Assembly: GCA_021736785.1 (NCBI GenBank)
Contig: JAIPFF010000044.1
Span: 1 to 47,312 of the forward strand
Source: Thiohalocapsa sp.
GTDB lineage: Bacteria > Pseudomonadota > Gammaproteobacteria > Chromatiales > Chromatiaceae
Direction of reading: 5' to 3'
DNA: 47,312 nt
Shown: positions 16,729 to 24,112 of the stretch, piece after piece
How the letters are laid out: the number at the start of each line of letters is the position of its first letter
Position numbering within the stretch: position 1 is the stretch's first letter
Program-made: the position numbers and the translations under genes
Notes under the pieces: generated by a model
The model's input: only the letters and a program-made list of their open reading frames with translations
Told to the model about the DNA's origin: nothing
Databases searched by the model: none

Positions 16729-17171
16729 CTCCCATGCTCGGGGATAGCAGTATGAAATCCGGTCGCGTACGAAAGTCGCGGCACGACGCGACCGGGGACG
16801 CTAGCATCGCCGGCGCCCGCAAGCAAGCACCGGCCCGGGCGAAGTACCGCGCAAGCGCCGTCAATCGAGTCCGCGGGGACGCGCACCGGGAACCGCGGCA
16901 AAGCGAAACGCGCGGCCGCGAGGGACCTGTCCGCCGTGGCGGCGACGGGTACCGTGGAGAATGGCCGCCGGTTCGCGAGCGCGGCCGCGGCGTCGGCCTG
17001 ACGTTTGATGGGCTCGATAGAGGAAAACACCCGTCCCTCAACGGCGGCGCAGTCGCCGAGGGCATCGATCGACGGATCGGACGTACTGCTGAGCGCGATG
17101 TCTTTCAGCATCGGCGCCCGCTGGCCCTTGGAGCTGTGCGTAATGAAGTCGATGGAAGCATGTGCGCCCAT
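16725..17171 (-). CDS. Possible small ORF upstream of the DUF1538 gene
   Basis: 148-codon frame beginning with ATG at 17171 and ending at a TGA that overlaps the annotated DUF1538 start. The first ~70 residues (including APMLKDIALSSTSDPSIDAL and SSIEPIKRQADAAAALANRR) look protein-like. The rest is rich in Arg, Pro and Ala and GC3 falls, so coding is doubtful. A perfect CCGGTAA-N7-TTACCGG dyad ends 8 nt upstream of the ATG. I know no homologue. It could be a real gene, a decayed gene or chance. Confidence 0.25.
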   Translation of the reverse strand: MGAHASIDFITHSSKGQRAPMLKDIALSSTSDPSIDALGDCAAVEGRVFSSIEPIKRQADAAAALANRRPFSTVPVAATADRSLAAARFALPRFPVRVPADSIDGACAVLRPGRCLLAGAGDASVPGRVVPRLSYATGFHTAIPEHGR

Positions 17172-17178
17172 GGGACCA

Positions 17179-17199
17179 CCGGTAAAAGATCGTTACCGG
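17179..17199. repeat. Perfect dyad CCGGTAA-N7-TTACCGG
   Basis: CCGGTAA (17179-17185) and TTACCGG (17193-17199) form a perfect 7-bp inverted repeat with a 7-bp spacer, a typical size for a transcription-factor operator. It lies just upstream of the doubtful ORF at 17171 and about 450 bp upstream of the DUF1538 gene. Confidence 0.55.
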
Positions 17200-17273
17200 C
17201 GCCGGGCGCAGGCTCCGTGCCAGCGCACCCCGGGGCCGCATTTCGGCGGGTCGGCGCGGTCTTCGGGCACGCT

Positions 17274-17325
17274 TTGGCAACATTGCCCCGAAAGACCGAG
17301 CGTCAGTGTCGACAATGTTGGCCAA
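17274..17325. repeat. Interrupted inverted repeat TTGGCAACATTG ... CAATGTTGGCCAA
   Basis: The left arm 17274-17285 and right arm 17313-17325 match over 12 bases with one extra G in the right arm; the spacer is 27 nt. No T-tract follows on either strand. It could be an RNA hairpin at the 3' side of the DUF1641 transcript or a protein site. Confidence 0.5.
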
Positions 17326-17517
17326 TTCGGCGCCCGGGCCGGCGCCGGAGTGGGTGGGGGCCGGTCGCGGCGGGCAAACGCCGCGCCGCCTTGGCCGGAC
17401 GACACATAAAGCCCGGCCGTGCGGCCACCGGCAACCGTTACCGAGCGCCAATCCGGCGCCTTTCCGGCGACCGATTCAGTCAGCGGTCGGGAACGGTGTC
17501 GGCTGCCGGGCCGATCA

Positions 17518-17955
17518 TCAGCCGCCGCGTCGGTGAATCTCGCGCATGCTGTCGCTCAGGCGCGCGCCGATCAGCGACATCAGGCGCAGCCCCTCTTGCG
17601 TGCCCGGGTCGCTCAGCAGTTTGAGCATGCCGGCGATACCGCCGCCGGCCGGCGGCGCGGTCGCTAGGTCGCGACTGGCCGCCGTAAAGGCGTTGGACAT
17701 GCTGATCAGAAACCGCTGATTTTCCGGCCGATCCATCTCCTGCAGCAGATGCACCAGTCCCTCGTTGCGGGTCAGGCGGTCCAGCAAGGTAACGCCTTCG
17801 CTGAAGGCGCCCGCGGCACGGGCGATCATGTCGTCGGACAGTGCATCGCGCGCCGCGGAGACCAGCGTGCCCAGTTCGACCAGTTGCTGCAGGTCGTCGG
17901 AGTTGAACGTCGCGACCGCATCGGGCAGCGCCTCTGACGAGGTTTCGATAGTCAT
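17518..17955 (-). CDS. DUF1641 family protein
   Basis: 145-residue, mostly helical, acidic protein. The segments DDLQQLVELGTLVSAARDALSDDMIARAAG, GVTLLDRLTRNEGLVHLLQEMD and GGGIAGMLKLLSDPGTQEGLRLMSLIGARL match what I know of DUF1641, often next to sulfide:quinone oxidoreductase-like or formate dehydrogenase genes. AAGGAG lies 8 nt before the ATG. It follows the SQR-like gene after 11 bp and is last in the dsrE-tusA-sqr-DUF1641 run. The function is unknown; a partner or anchor of the flavoprotein is plausible. Confidence 0.8.
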   Translation of the reverse strand: MTIETSSEALPDAVATFNSDDLQQLVELGTLVSAARDALSDDMIARAAGAFSEGVTLLDRLTRNEGLVHLLQEMDRPENQRFLISMSNAFTAASRDLATAPPAGGGIAGMLKLLSDPGTQEGLRLMSLIGARLSDSMREIHRRGG

Positions 17956-17966
17956 GGGGAGGCTCC

Positions 17967-19100
17967 TTAAAGTAGTCCGCGGACGCTGGTCCAGTACATC
18001 TTGTTGTACGACGTCTTGAACCAATGCATCGCCTTGTTCGGCGCCTTCAGCAGCGGCGGATTCTCGTAATTGAACATGGCGTAAGTGGCACTGTCGCGGC
18101 CGGTCTCGATAAAGCAGTAGACCTTGCCGTCGTACTCACAGACAGGCGCACCGATCTTGACCGTCGATGCGATGTTCTGCGCCACGACCTCCGCCTCGAA
18201 GTGGGCCGCGGAGCCGGTTTTGCTGACCGGCAGGTTGGTGGTATCGCCGATCACGTAGACGTTGTCGTATCCCTGCATGGTCAACGTGTGACGATCGGTG
18301 GGGATCCACCCGCCGACGCCCATCTCCTGCTTTTCGATCACTTCCATGCCCCGATGCGGAGGCACCGCGATGAGCAGGTCGTATCGCGTCTCCGTGCCTT
18401 CCTCGCTGTAAACGATCTGTTGCCGCGGATCGACCTCTCTGACATTGAACAGCGTCTCGTACTCGATGCCCATGCGCTCGAACTCGGGCAGCGCCCATTT
18501 CGCCACATTCTCGATGGTATGGATGCGACCGATCGGATAGTGATATTTGATGTGAACCTTGTCGCGGATGCCCCTGGCGACGAAATAGTCGTGCAGCGCG
18601 AATGTGACCTCCACCGGTGCGATGGGACACTTGTGCGGTACGCCGACGACGATGGCCACCGTACCTTCCTTGAATTCCCGCAGCGCCTTGAACATTTTCA
18701 CGGCGCCGGCCTCGGAGTAGAAGGTCTCGCCGCCTTCGTTCAGGCCCGGAATCTCCTGCGGCACGATCCGCGAGCCGGTGGCGATGACCAGTACGTCGTA
18801 GTCGTGGATACGGCCATTGGCGGTCTTGACGCGCTTGTGATCCAGCTGGAACTCCTCCACCGGGTCGACGTGGAATTCGATGCTCGATTCCAGCAGGCTC
18901 TGCTGCTTGCGATAGAGCTCATCGGGCATCATCTGGCCGAACGCCACATACAGAAGCCCGGGCTGATACATGTGCTTGTCGGACGCCGATAGCATGGTGA
19001 TCCGCACACGCCCGACGCGGATTTCCTCGGCGAGGCGCCGTGCCAGATTGTTCGCCACAATCGTTCCGCCGGTGCCGCCGCCAACGATCAATATTCTCAT
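17967..19100 (-). CDS. Sulfide:quinone oxidoreductase-like FAD protein
   Basis: 377-residue flavoprotein of the SQR/FCSD/NDH-2 superfamily. The FAD site is ILIVGGGTGGTIVANNLA, the second dinucleotide-fold strand is VLVIATGSRIVPQEIPG, and the C-terminal FAD motif is YDNVYVIGDTTNLP. One redox Cys is well placed (Cys158 in VPHKCPIAP). The second could be Cys321 or Cys329 (APVCEYDGKVYCF), which differs from the canonical type I spacing. The C-terminus (HWFKTSYNKMYWTSVRGLL) is amphipathic and suits monotopic membrane binding. It probably oxidises sulfide, or a sulfide-like group carried by TusA, to polysulfide and reduces quinone. Confidence 0.82.
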   Translation of the reverse strand: MRILIVGGGTGGTIVANNLARRLAEEIRVGRVRITMLSASDKHMYQPGLLYVAFGQMMPDELYRKQQSLLESSIEFHVDPVEEFQLDHKRVKTANGRIHDYDVLVIATGSRIVPQEIPGLNEGGETFYSEAGAVKMFKALREFKEGTVAIVVGVPHKCPIAPVEVTFALHDYFVARGIRDKVHIKYHYPIGRIHTIENVAKWALPEFERMGIEYETLFNVREVDPRQQIVYSEEGTETRYDLLIAVPPHRGMEVIEKQEMGVGGWIPTDRHTLTMQGYDNVYVIGDTTNLPVSKTGSAAHFEAEVVAQNIASTVKIGAPVCEYDGKVYCFIETGRDSATYAMFNYENPPLLKAPNKAMHWFKTSYNKMYWTSVRGLL

Positions 19101-19174
19101 TGCAGTCTCCTCCGGAAAGTCAAGCTGTCGGGCCTCATTGCAGTGACGACCAACGCGCGTACATGAAGCGCCGG

Positions 19175-19405
19175 TTATTTGGCCTTACGCACTTTGACAT
19201 GCCATACACCTTCCACGTTCTCACTGCTGATCAGCTCGTGCCCCACCTTTTTCACCCACTCCGGAACGTCTGCGGCGGACCCTTCGTCCGTGGAGAGCAG
19301 CTCCAATGTGTCGCCGACACTCGCCTGCTTCATGTAGGTGATCAACTCCATCAGCGGACCGGGACAAAAGGTATTGCGGGCGTCGATCGTTTTCATTTCG
19401 TTCAT
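19175..19405 (-). CDS. TusA-family sulfur carrier
   Basis: 76-residue cytoplasmic sulfurtransferase of the TusA/SirA fold. The active site is DARNTFCPGPLMELI, with Cys11 as persulfide carrier in the CPxP motif, followed by GDTLELLSTDEGSAADVPEWV and the closing HVKVRKAK. A GAGGA ribosome binding site precedes the ATG at 19405. It sits between the DsrE-like and SQR-like genes, the arrangement of persulfide-relay cassettes in sulfur oxidisers. Confidence 0.88.
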   Translation of the reverse strand: MNEMKTIDARNTFCPGPLMELITYMKQASVGDTLELLSTDEGSAADVPEWVKKVGHELISSENVEGVWHVKVRKAK

Positions 19406-19452
19406 GGTATCTATCCTCTTCGTGGCAGCGGGCGGGATGAATCGCGCGACGG

Positions 19453-19845
19453 TCAAAACGTCAGCAGCTGAGCGCCCGCCGAGTCACCGAGAAAAACCGT
19501 GAGACCGGTCGGCTCGCCGAGCTCCGGCTCGAGGTCGTCCTGGCCGAGCTCCAGCAGATCGATCGCCATGGAACAGGGCAGCAGTTTCGCATCGCCCATC
19601 TCTGCGGCGAACTTGAATAACTGCTTGAAGGGCGGAACGCCGGTGTTGCTCTCCATCAGTTCGCCGAAGTGCCCCTCCGCCGGCGCCTGCTCATCCGCGC
19701 CTTTGACGAAGTAGGCCAGCGCATTCATCGAAAAGAAGACGGACACCTCATCGCCGCTGGCCGCCGCCACGGAGGCGATCATGCCGGCCATCTGCAGCCG
19801 CTCGCGCGTTCCGGAAACGCACACAATGTTGATTCGTCGTGCCAT
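19453..19845 (-). CDS. DsrE-family sulfurtransferase-like protein
   Basis: 130 residues of the DsrE/DsrF fold. The start RRINIVCVSGTRERLQMAGMIASVAAASGDEVSVFFSM and the later segment DAKLLPCSMAIDLLEL place a conserved Cys (about residue 90, in PCSM) as in DsrE2/DsrE3-type proteins. A GACGGTCAAA-type linker of 47 bp separates it from tusA. It probably accepts persulfide from, or passes it to, TusA; membrane-bound DsrE2 is excluded because no transmembrane segment is seen. Confidence 0.85.
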   Translation of the reverse strand: MARRINIVCVSGTRERLQMAGMIASVAAASGDEVSVFFSMNALAYFVKGADEQAPAEGHFGELMESNTGVPPFKQLFKFAAEMGDAKLLPCSMAIDLLELGQDDLEPELGEPTGLTVFLGDSAGAQLLTF

Positions 19846-19949
19846 ATCGTTGCCTTGCCTCGGTGCACTATCGGTAGCGGCGGGAGCGGACCGCCCGACG
19901 CTGCTCGTAAGCAGCCGCGGTTTGCCCCGGCGCCGGCGTCGGATGCCTA

Positions 19950-20789
19950 TCAGCCCCCGCGGTGCCAGCTGAAGCGCCTGATGAGCAGCACGCAGGTGCT
20001 GTCCAGCGCATAGCCGATGGCACCGATGACCAGGATCATCGCCATCAAGTAGTCATAAGAAAGGGTCTCGCGCGCGTCCTGGATCGAATAACCCAGTCCG
20101 GATGTAACCCCCAGGAACTCTGCGGGCACCAGCACGATCCAGGCGACGCCGACCGCCAGCCGTATGCCGGTGAGCACATCGAAGGTGATCGCCGGCACGA
20201 TGATATGGGTGATCATTTGCCACGGCTTCGCGCCCAGGTTGCGAGCGACCTTGAACCAAGCCGGATCGACCTTCGCCAATCCGGCGGCGGTCGAAAACAT
20301 AACCGGCCAAACCGCGGCGATCGCGATCAGGAAGATTATCGCTTGATTCCAGGTGACGAAGACGATGACCGCGATCGGCTCCCAAGCCAGCGGACTGATC
20401 ATGCGCAGCAGCTGAAACGGGGAGTTGCTGAGCTCGCGAAAAGCCTTGCTGCGCCCGATCAGGATGCCGAAAGGCACGCCGACGACGATTGCGATCCCGA
20501 GTCCCATGCCGAGTCGATAGCCGCTGGCTGCCATCGCCTCCGGGATGGTCCCGTTGGACCAAAGACGCGGCAGCAGCTCGAGCGCCGGCAGCGGGCCGAA
20601 TTCAGCGAAATGGGCGGTATCCGGGTTCATCGAGATCGCATAGACCCCGAGCCACCAGAGCACGAACAGAATCGCCAGGCCACCAAGGAAGTTGGTCAAC
20701 GCCAGCCCCCAGCTCGCGGCGCCGGAAGCGATCGCGCCATACACCCTGGCGGTGCAGGCAATCACGTAAGGAGCTGCTTCGACCCTCAT
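19950..20789 (-). CDS. NitT/TauT-type ABC permease, copy 2
   Basis: 279-residue inner-membrane permease with six hydrophobic segments and the EAA loop region (KVARNLGAKPWQMITHIIVPAITFDVLTGIRLAVGVAWIVLVPAE). It is closely related to the permease at 24113-24940: ELSNSPFQ.LRMISPL, AGLAKVDPAWFKVARNLGA and IQDARETLSY are shared almost unchanged. No ATPase or binding protein of its own is present, so it likely shares the 26303-27142 ATPase. Its ATG overlaps the stop of the 40-aa ORF (ATGA). It is last in the scnBAC transcription unit, which argues for thiocyanate as substrate. Confidence 0.9.
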   Translation of the reverse strand: MRVEAAPYVIACTARVYGAIASGAASWGLALTNFLGGLAILFVLWWLGVYAISMNPDTAHFAEFGPLPALELLPRLWSNGTIPEAMAASGYRLGMGLGIAIVVGVPFGILIGRSKAFRELSNSPFQLLRMISPLAWEPIAVIVFVTWNQAIIFLIAIAAVWPVMFSTAAGLAKVDPAWFKVARNLGAKPWQMITHIIVPAITFDVLTGIRLAVGVAWIVLVPAEFLGVTSGLGYSIQDARETLSYDYLMAMILVIGAIGYALDSTCVLLIRRFSWHRGG

Positions 20790-20908
20790 TGCGGAGCGTC
20801 CTCGGTGCGTCTGCCGACGGCGCCGGCCGAGGGCACGCCGGGTCGGGCGCTCCGGCCCGCTCCGGGCGCTTGGCCGCGGATGTCGCGCTCGCCATTATCT
20901 TTTTTCAT
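20786..20908 (-). CDS. Short ORF (40 aa) coupled to permease copy 2
   Basis: ATG at 20908 with AGGAG 8-9 nt upstream, 40 codons, and a TGA overlapping the permease ATG as ATGA. The product is basic and low in complexity (ending VGRRTEDAPQ) with no recognisable domain. The good ribosome binding site and the coupling support translation. It may serve mainly to couple permease translation to scnC, or be an unrecognised small protein. Confidence 0.4.
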   Translation of the reverse strand: MKKDNGERDIRGQAPGAGRSARPGVPSAGAVGRRTEDAPQ

Positions 20909-21008
20909 CCTCGGTTCTCCTCTCGTGGCAGCCGCATTGCGCGCGAGCCGCGGGCAGCCGGCCTCATGACGGCCTCACCCGCGCCTCGCGCTCCCCATTC
21001 GGGCGGCC

Positions 21009-21716
21009 TCAGTGGTCGTGATGAACGGGGCGAACCGCCGGGCGAACCGGTCGCTGGGCGTTCGCGGTGATCCCGGGTCGGGGCATCGCCACACCGATCA
21101 GGCAATCGCGGGTAACGATTTCCGCCAACTGGTCCTCGCTCCAGCCATCGGTCCCTTCGGGACGCACCGGCAGCACGATGTACCGGGTCTTCTGATTCGA
21201 GTCCGCCACCCGGATCTCGATGTCCGGGTCCAGTTGCAGACCGAACTCCGCCAGAACTTGCCGCGGCCAGCGCACCAGCCGCCGGCGGTAGTTCGGCGTG
21301 CGGTACCACTCCGGCGACTGACCGAGGATCGGCCGCGGGTAGCACGAGCACAGCGTGCAGACCACGACGTGCTTCACCGTCGGAGTGTCTTCGAGCACGC
21401 GCAGGTTGCAGTAGTCACTCGGGGTGCCGAATCCCGTCGGCGGGCTGTTGATCCAGTCCACGCCCACGTCCAGGCTCGCCTTCACCCCGTCGCGAACTGC
21501 CAGCTTCTTGTATTCCGGATCCAGCCAGGCCTTTGCCACAAGCCGCGCCGCCGGCAACGGGCCGAGCGTGTGCACGTATTCGGTCCATCGCCGGTGGTCA
21601 TCGGCGCTGAACAACCCCTTCTCGATGGCCAGCTCGCGCACGGCCATCTCCAGCACCTCGAAGTCGCTGACTTCTTCAACCATCGGCGCCGGCGGGTGGT
21701 GATGATCATTCGACAT
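21009..21716 (-). CDS. scnC: Thiocyanate hydrolase gamma subunit (cobalt site)
   Basis: 235-residue homologue of nitrile hydratase alpha that carries the metal. The claw motif is Cys120-Thr-Leu-Cys123-Ser-Cys125 (VVCTLCSCYP); Thr after the first Cys marks the cobalt type, and two of the Cys are expected to be oxidised to sulfinic and sulfenic acid. Supporting segments are RAVDGVKASL-like VRDGVKASL, VLEDTPTVKHVVVC and the WPRQVLAEFGL block. With ScnA and ScnB as separate neighbours, this is the three-subunit thiocyanate hydrolase (SCN- + 2 H2O to COS + NH3 + OH-), not a two-gene nitrile hydratase. GGAGGA ribosome binding site before ATG 21716. The C-terminus is His/Pro rich. Confidence 0.92.
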   Translation of the reverse strand: MSNDHHHPPAPMVEEVSDFEVLEMAVRELAIEKGLFSADDHRRWTEYVHTLGPLPAARLVAKAWLDPEYKKLAVRDGVKASLDVGVDWINSPPTGFGTPSDYCNLRVLEDTPTVKHVVVCTLCSCYPRPILGQSPEWYRTPNYRRRLVRWPRQVLAEFGLQLDPDIEIRVADSNQKTRYIVLPVRPEGTDGWSEDQLAEIVTRDCLIGVAMPRPGITANAQRPVRPAVRPVHHDH

Positions 21717-21770
21717 TTTTCATTCCTCCGCTCCTCGATCGCAGTTCTGTTATTGGACCAACCAACCGAT

Positions 21771-22139
21771 TCACGCCGGCTCCAGCCAACGCTCCGAAAG
21801 TTCCGTCTCCACCGTATCGTTTGCGTAGAGATCGGGATAGTCCGGCCACAGCTCTTTTTGACGGAACACGATGCTGTAGAACCACTCCGGTTTATCCGTG
21901 TTGTCCCATGCCTCGTCTTCCGCTGCCGGGCTCTCGTAGACCGCCTCGGTCACCGTTCCCACCGCGCCGCGCGTGTAGACTTGGGAGCGTGTATAGAATA
22001 AATCGGGCAAGTTCCGCACCCGGACTCGATCGCCCACCTTGAACTTAGCGGGCCCCGCCTCGCCGCGAAAACACTGCGGGTCACCGATCCCCGTTGCTTT
22101 CTTGGCGTGATGCGTCAGATCGTGCTCAACCTTGCTCAT
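21771..22139 (-). CDS. scnA: Thiocyanate hydrolase alpha subunit
   Basis: 122 residues corresponding to the C-terminal half of nitrile hydratase beta. The SH3-like barrel begins FKVGDRVRVRNLPDLFYTRS, continues QVYTRGAVGTVTEAVYESP and closes with YSIVFRQKELW and the SERWLEPA end. The size and the scnB-scnA-scnC order match the Thiobacillus thioparus enzyme as I know it. The gene overlaps scnB by 14 nt. Confidence 0.9.
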   Translation of the reverse strand: MSKVEHDLTHHAKKATGIGDPQCFRGEAGPAKFKVGDRVRVRNLPDLFYTRSQVYTRGAVGTVTEAVYESPAAEDEAWDNTDKPEWFYSIVFRQKELWPDYPDLYANDTVETELSERWLEPA

Positions 22140-22563
22140 AGCGGCCTTTCACCTCATCAATCTTGTTCACCAACTCGGTCAGCGTCACATGCTGCTTGTC
22201 GACCAGGATACGCGCGGCAGTCAGCAGCCAGCGGCCGTAATAGGGCAACCCCAGGTACTGCGTCTGGCCCAGGTCCACATTCTGTCGCCGGCGGCGCTCC
22301 TCGGCGTTCCAAACACCTCGCCAGGCCAAGCATTCGCAAGTGGCAAAGGTGTTCAGCTCCCACTGCTCTTCTTGCTTCTCCTCCCACCTGATCGGAACAT
22401 CCGCCTCTCCGCCCACATCATGTGCGGAGCGCGTATAGGCGCGATACAACGCATGATCGATCTCGTCCGGATACGGAGCCTGCTGCGGCTTATGAAGTGC
22501 CGGCTGCAGGTAGGTCACCGTCTCCAGATGTCGCATGACCTGTTCTCGTGTCGACTGGGACAT
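22126..22563 (-). CDS. scnB: Thiocyanate hydrolase beta subunit
   Basis: 145 residues matching the N-terminal half of nitrile hydratase beta. AHDVGGEADVPIRWEEKQEEQWE parallels the HDVGG start of that family, and LGLPYYGRWLLTAARILVDK parallels its YYxxW helix. The ~40 residues before it (with PALHKPQQAPYPDEIDHALY) are the ScnB-type extension. ATG at 22563 is preceded by GAGGAG; the frame upstream is open but lacks a start signal. First gene of scnBAC, about 120 bp downstream of a 46-bp CynR-like box. Confidence 0.9.
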   Translation of the reverse strand: MSQSTREQVMRHLETVTYLQPALHKPQQAPYPDEIDHALYRAYTRSAHDVGGEADVPIRWEEKQEEQWELNTFATCECLAWRGVWNAEERRRRQNVDLGQTQYLGLPYYGRWLLTAARILVDKQHVTLTELVNKIDEVKGRYEQG

Positions 22564-22682
22564 GTCATCCGCTCCTCGCTCAGCAAAAAATCGAAACTTC
22601 TTTCTCATTCGAAAAGCGCTGCGGCCGAGACACCGACGCCTCCTTTCGCAACGTAACGATACTGTGCCAAGCTTTATTTTCA

Positions 22683-22728
22683 CTGTCCAAGACCAGTTTC
22701 CGATCAAGACAATAGGATTCTGTTATAG
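22683..22728. promoter_or_regulatory. CynR-like box A, upstream of scnBAC
   Basis: 46-bp element that matches the elements at 28022 and 30414. It begins CTGTCCAAGACCAGTTTCC and ends with the dyad ATAGGATTCTGTTAT (22712-22726). It matches box B at 34 of 46 positions. The dyad fits a LysR-type ATAG-N7-CTAT site. It is oriented away from scnB, as LysR sites in divergent promoters usually are, although no regulator gene follows it here. Confidence 0.8.
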
Positions 22729-23163
22729 CGTCAATGTCGGTATCCGAGAAATACATACCCCGGGCGAAAAGGCCCGGTAGGCCTTCAGTCCGTCGATGAA
22801 TCGTTATGAAAGGTAATACAGGCGCACCCGAAAAAGCCCCGGAAAAGTACAGCGAATCGAATGCAATCAGATCTGCCGTCTGGCCTGGCGCATCGGCGGG
22901 GAAACAGAAGGGCACTACGCGGCAACGAAGAAGACCGCGTCGACGCGCTCGAGAGAGCGTAGGCAGCGAGACCGCGGCCCGGGCAAGGCGCCCCGAAAAG
23001 GCGACTACTAAGCCATGGCTCCCGAAAAGCCCGCTAACATAATGCGCCGCGGGCCGGCGATAGCGTTCGACACGAGTGCCGTCCAGCGGAATCGACTCAG
23101 GCGCGGTAAGCACGCGCGCCGATCGAGGTTCGTCCAGGTCGGGAGAAGATGACGCTGTCGCCG

Positions 23164-23200
23164 AAAAAATAGACCGGCGGGCCCGCAAGCCCACCGGCCT
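23164..23200 (-). terminator. Intrinsic terminator after hupE1
   Basis: On the minus strand an 11-bp GC-rich stem (GGCCGGTGGGC with GCCCGCCGGTC, two G-U pairs, 6-nt loop) is followed by TATTTTTT. It begins 20 nt after the hupE1 stop and insulates the importer-hupE operon from scnBAC, which must therefore have its own promoter. Confidence 0.85.
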
Positions 23201-23219
23201 CAATACCGCCCCTAGAAGA

Positions 23220-23876
23220 TCAGGCAATTCCCAAGGCGAGGAAGATGCCGCCCACGGCCAGCGCAGCAAAGCCGCCGACACGCTGGGTCATGGTGCGTAC
23301 CCGCTCGGAGCGGGCCGCGACCTTGTCGAAGGCGAGAGCCCCGCCGACGATCAGGCCGTATTGGATGGCCGCGAAGCCAAGCAGGTAGGCCAGGATCGGC
23401 GTGGTTTCCGCGCCGACCACGGCTTCGCCGTAGGCATAACCGTGGAAAATACCGCTGACCGCGAACACCGCGGCCATCACAAGGGCCTGCAGCGAACTGC
23501 GCGCGAGCACGAGCACGGCACCGACAACGACGGTTGCCGCGACCAGCGCTTCGGCCAACGGAATGTTGGCGGCGCCCAAGTGCAGCAGCGTGCCTGCGAC
23601 GGTCGCGGCGATGAAGGCCATCGGGACGGTGAACCGCGCCGCGCCCTTGAGCGTAAAGGTCAGCATCGCCGCAATGATGAGGAACGCGAGGTGGTCAAGG
23701 CCGATCACCGGATGACCGAGACCCGACAGAAAGCCTTGGCCGAAGGTCTCCGGTGTCATGCCGCCCATTGGGTGATGGGCAAAAGCAGGGGCCGCGGCAA
23801 GCAGCAGGCCGGAGGCGGCAAGAAAGGGCCTGGAGGCGTATGCCGCGCGGCTGGACTTCATGGATTGGATGCTCAT
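23220..23876 (-). CDS. hupE: HupE/UreJ-family metal permease, copy 1
   Basis: 218 residues: a signal-like N-terminus ending AAAPAFAHHPMGG, then six hydrophobic helices. The family motif is LGHPVIGLDHLAFL (HPxxGxDH, metal-binding His and Asp) and a second block is GIFHGYAYGEA. HupE/UreJ proteins are nickel or cobalt permeases or metal-outlet proteins. Here the only nearby metalloenzyme needing such an ion is the cobalt thiocyanate hydrolase, so cobalt is the preferred guess. Starts at ATG 23876 with GAGGAG. A hairpin separates it from the permease upstream. Confidence 0.88.
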   Translation of the reverse strand: MSIQSMKSSRAAYASRPFLAASGLLLAAAPAFAHHPMGGMTPETFGQGFLSGLGHPVIGLDHLAFLIIAAMLTFTLKGAARFTVPMAFIAATVAGTLLHLGAANIPLAEALVAATVVVGAVLVLARSSLQALVMAAVFAVSGIFHGYAYGEAVVGAETTPILAYLLGFAAIQYGLIVGGALAFDKVAARSERVRTMTQRVGGFAALAVGGIFLALGIA

Positions 23877-24088
23877 CGCATGTCTCCTCGTAGTGGATCT
23901 ACTTCACTCTTTGATGTTTGCGCGGACTCGCCGCGGGATCGACCTCCCTGGCCGCCGTCAACGCGCTCGGCAACACCGCTTGTGCATCGCCGAGACATTG
24001 ACGGAACCGCTTCGCTATGCGGCTTGTCCTTTCTGGGCGTTCGTCGCGTTGGCGTTTGTCTCCGACAGACGTCCAACGGGCCTTTCGT

Positions 24089-24111
24089 GCTCAGGCGCGA
24101 TGCGCCTGAGC
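24089..24111. terminator. Hairpin between permease copy 1 and hupE1
   Basis: GCTCAGGCGC and GCGCCTGAGC (10-bp perfect stem, 3-nt loop) lie directly after the permease stop. On the minus strand it is followed by ACGAAAGG rather than a T-run, so it may be a partial terminator that lowers hupE1 expression or a 3' stabilising hairpin. No riboswitch could be recognised in 23877-24112. Confidence 0.6.
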
Positions 24112-24112
24112 T

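Larger units (their letters stand above)
16729..17517. other. 789-bp interval between DUF1641 stop and DUF1538 start
   Basis: No confident gene. It contains the doubtful leftward ORF 16725-17171 and two clear inverted repeats (17179-17199 and 17274-17325). Several overlapping frames are open on both strands because of the high GC, with no ribosome binding site or recognisable family. Confidence 0.5.
22564..23219. other. 656-bp regulatory interval upstream of scnBAC
   Basis: Holds the 46-bp box (22683-22728), a small CCGGGC-GAAAAG-GCCCGG hairpin (22760-22777) and the hupE1 terminator (23164-23200). The frames open here are not convincing as genes. The scn promoter must lie between the box and 22563; I could not fix its -35/-10. 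Confidence 0.6.

Noticed and set aside
21009-22563. Reading the three genes as an ordinary nitrile hydratase
   Set aside because: Nitrile hydratase has two subunits (alpha and one full-length beta). Here the beta-like half-domains are split into two genes of 145 and 122 residues, in the scnB-scnA-scnC order of thiocyanate hydrolase.
22580-23281. A 233-codon leftward frame across the scn upstream gap
   Set aside because: It overlaps the 3' end of hupE1, runs through the hupE1 terminator and box A, and has no recognisable protein features.
23877-24112. Cobalamin riboswitch upstream of hupE1
   Set aside because: Expected because some hupE genes are B12-regulated, but I found no B12-box core (GCCACTG) or AAGCCAGGAGACC-type stretch on the minus strand.
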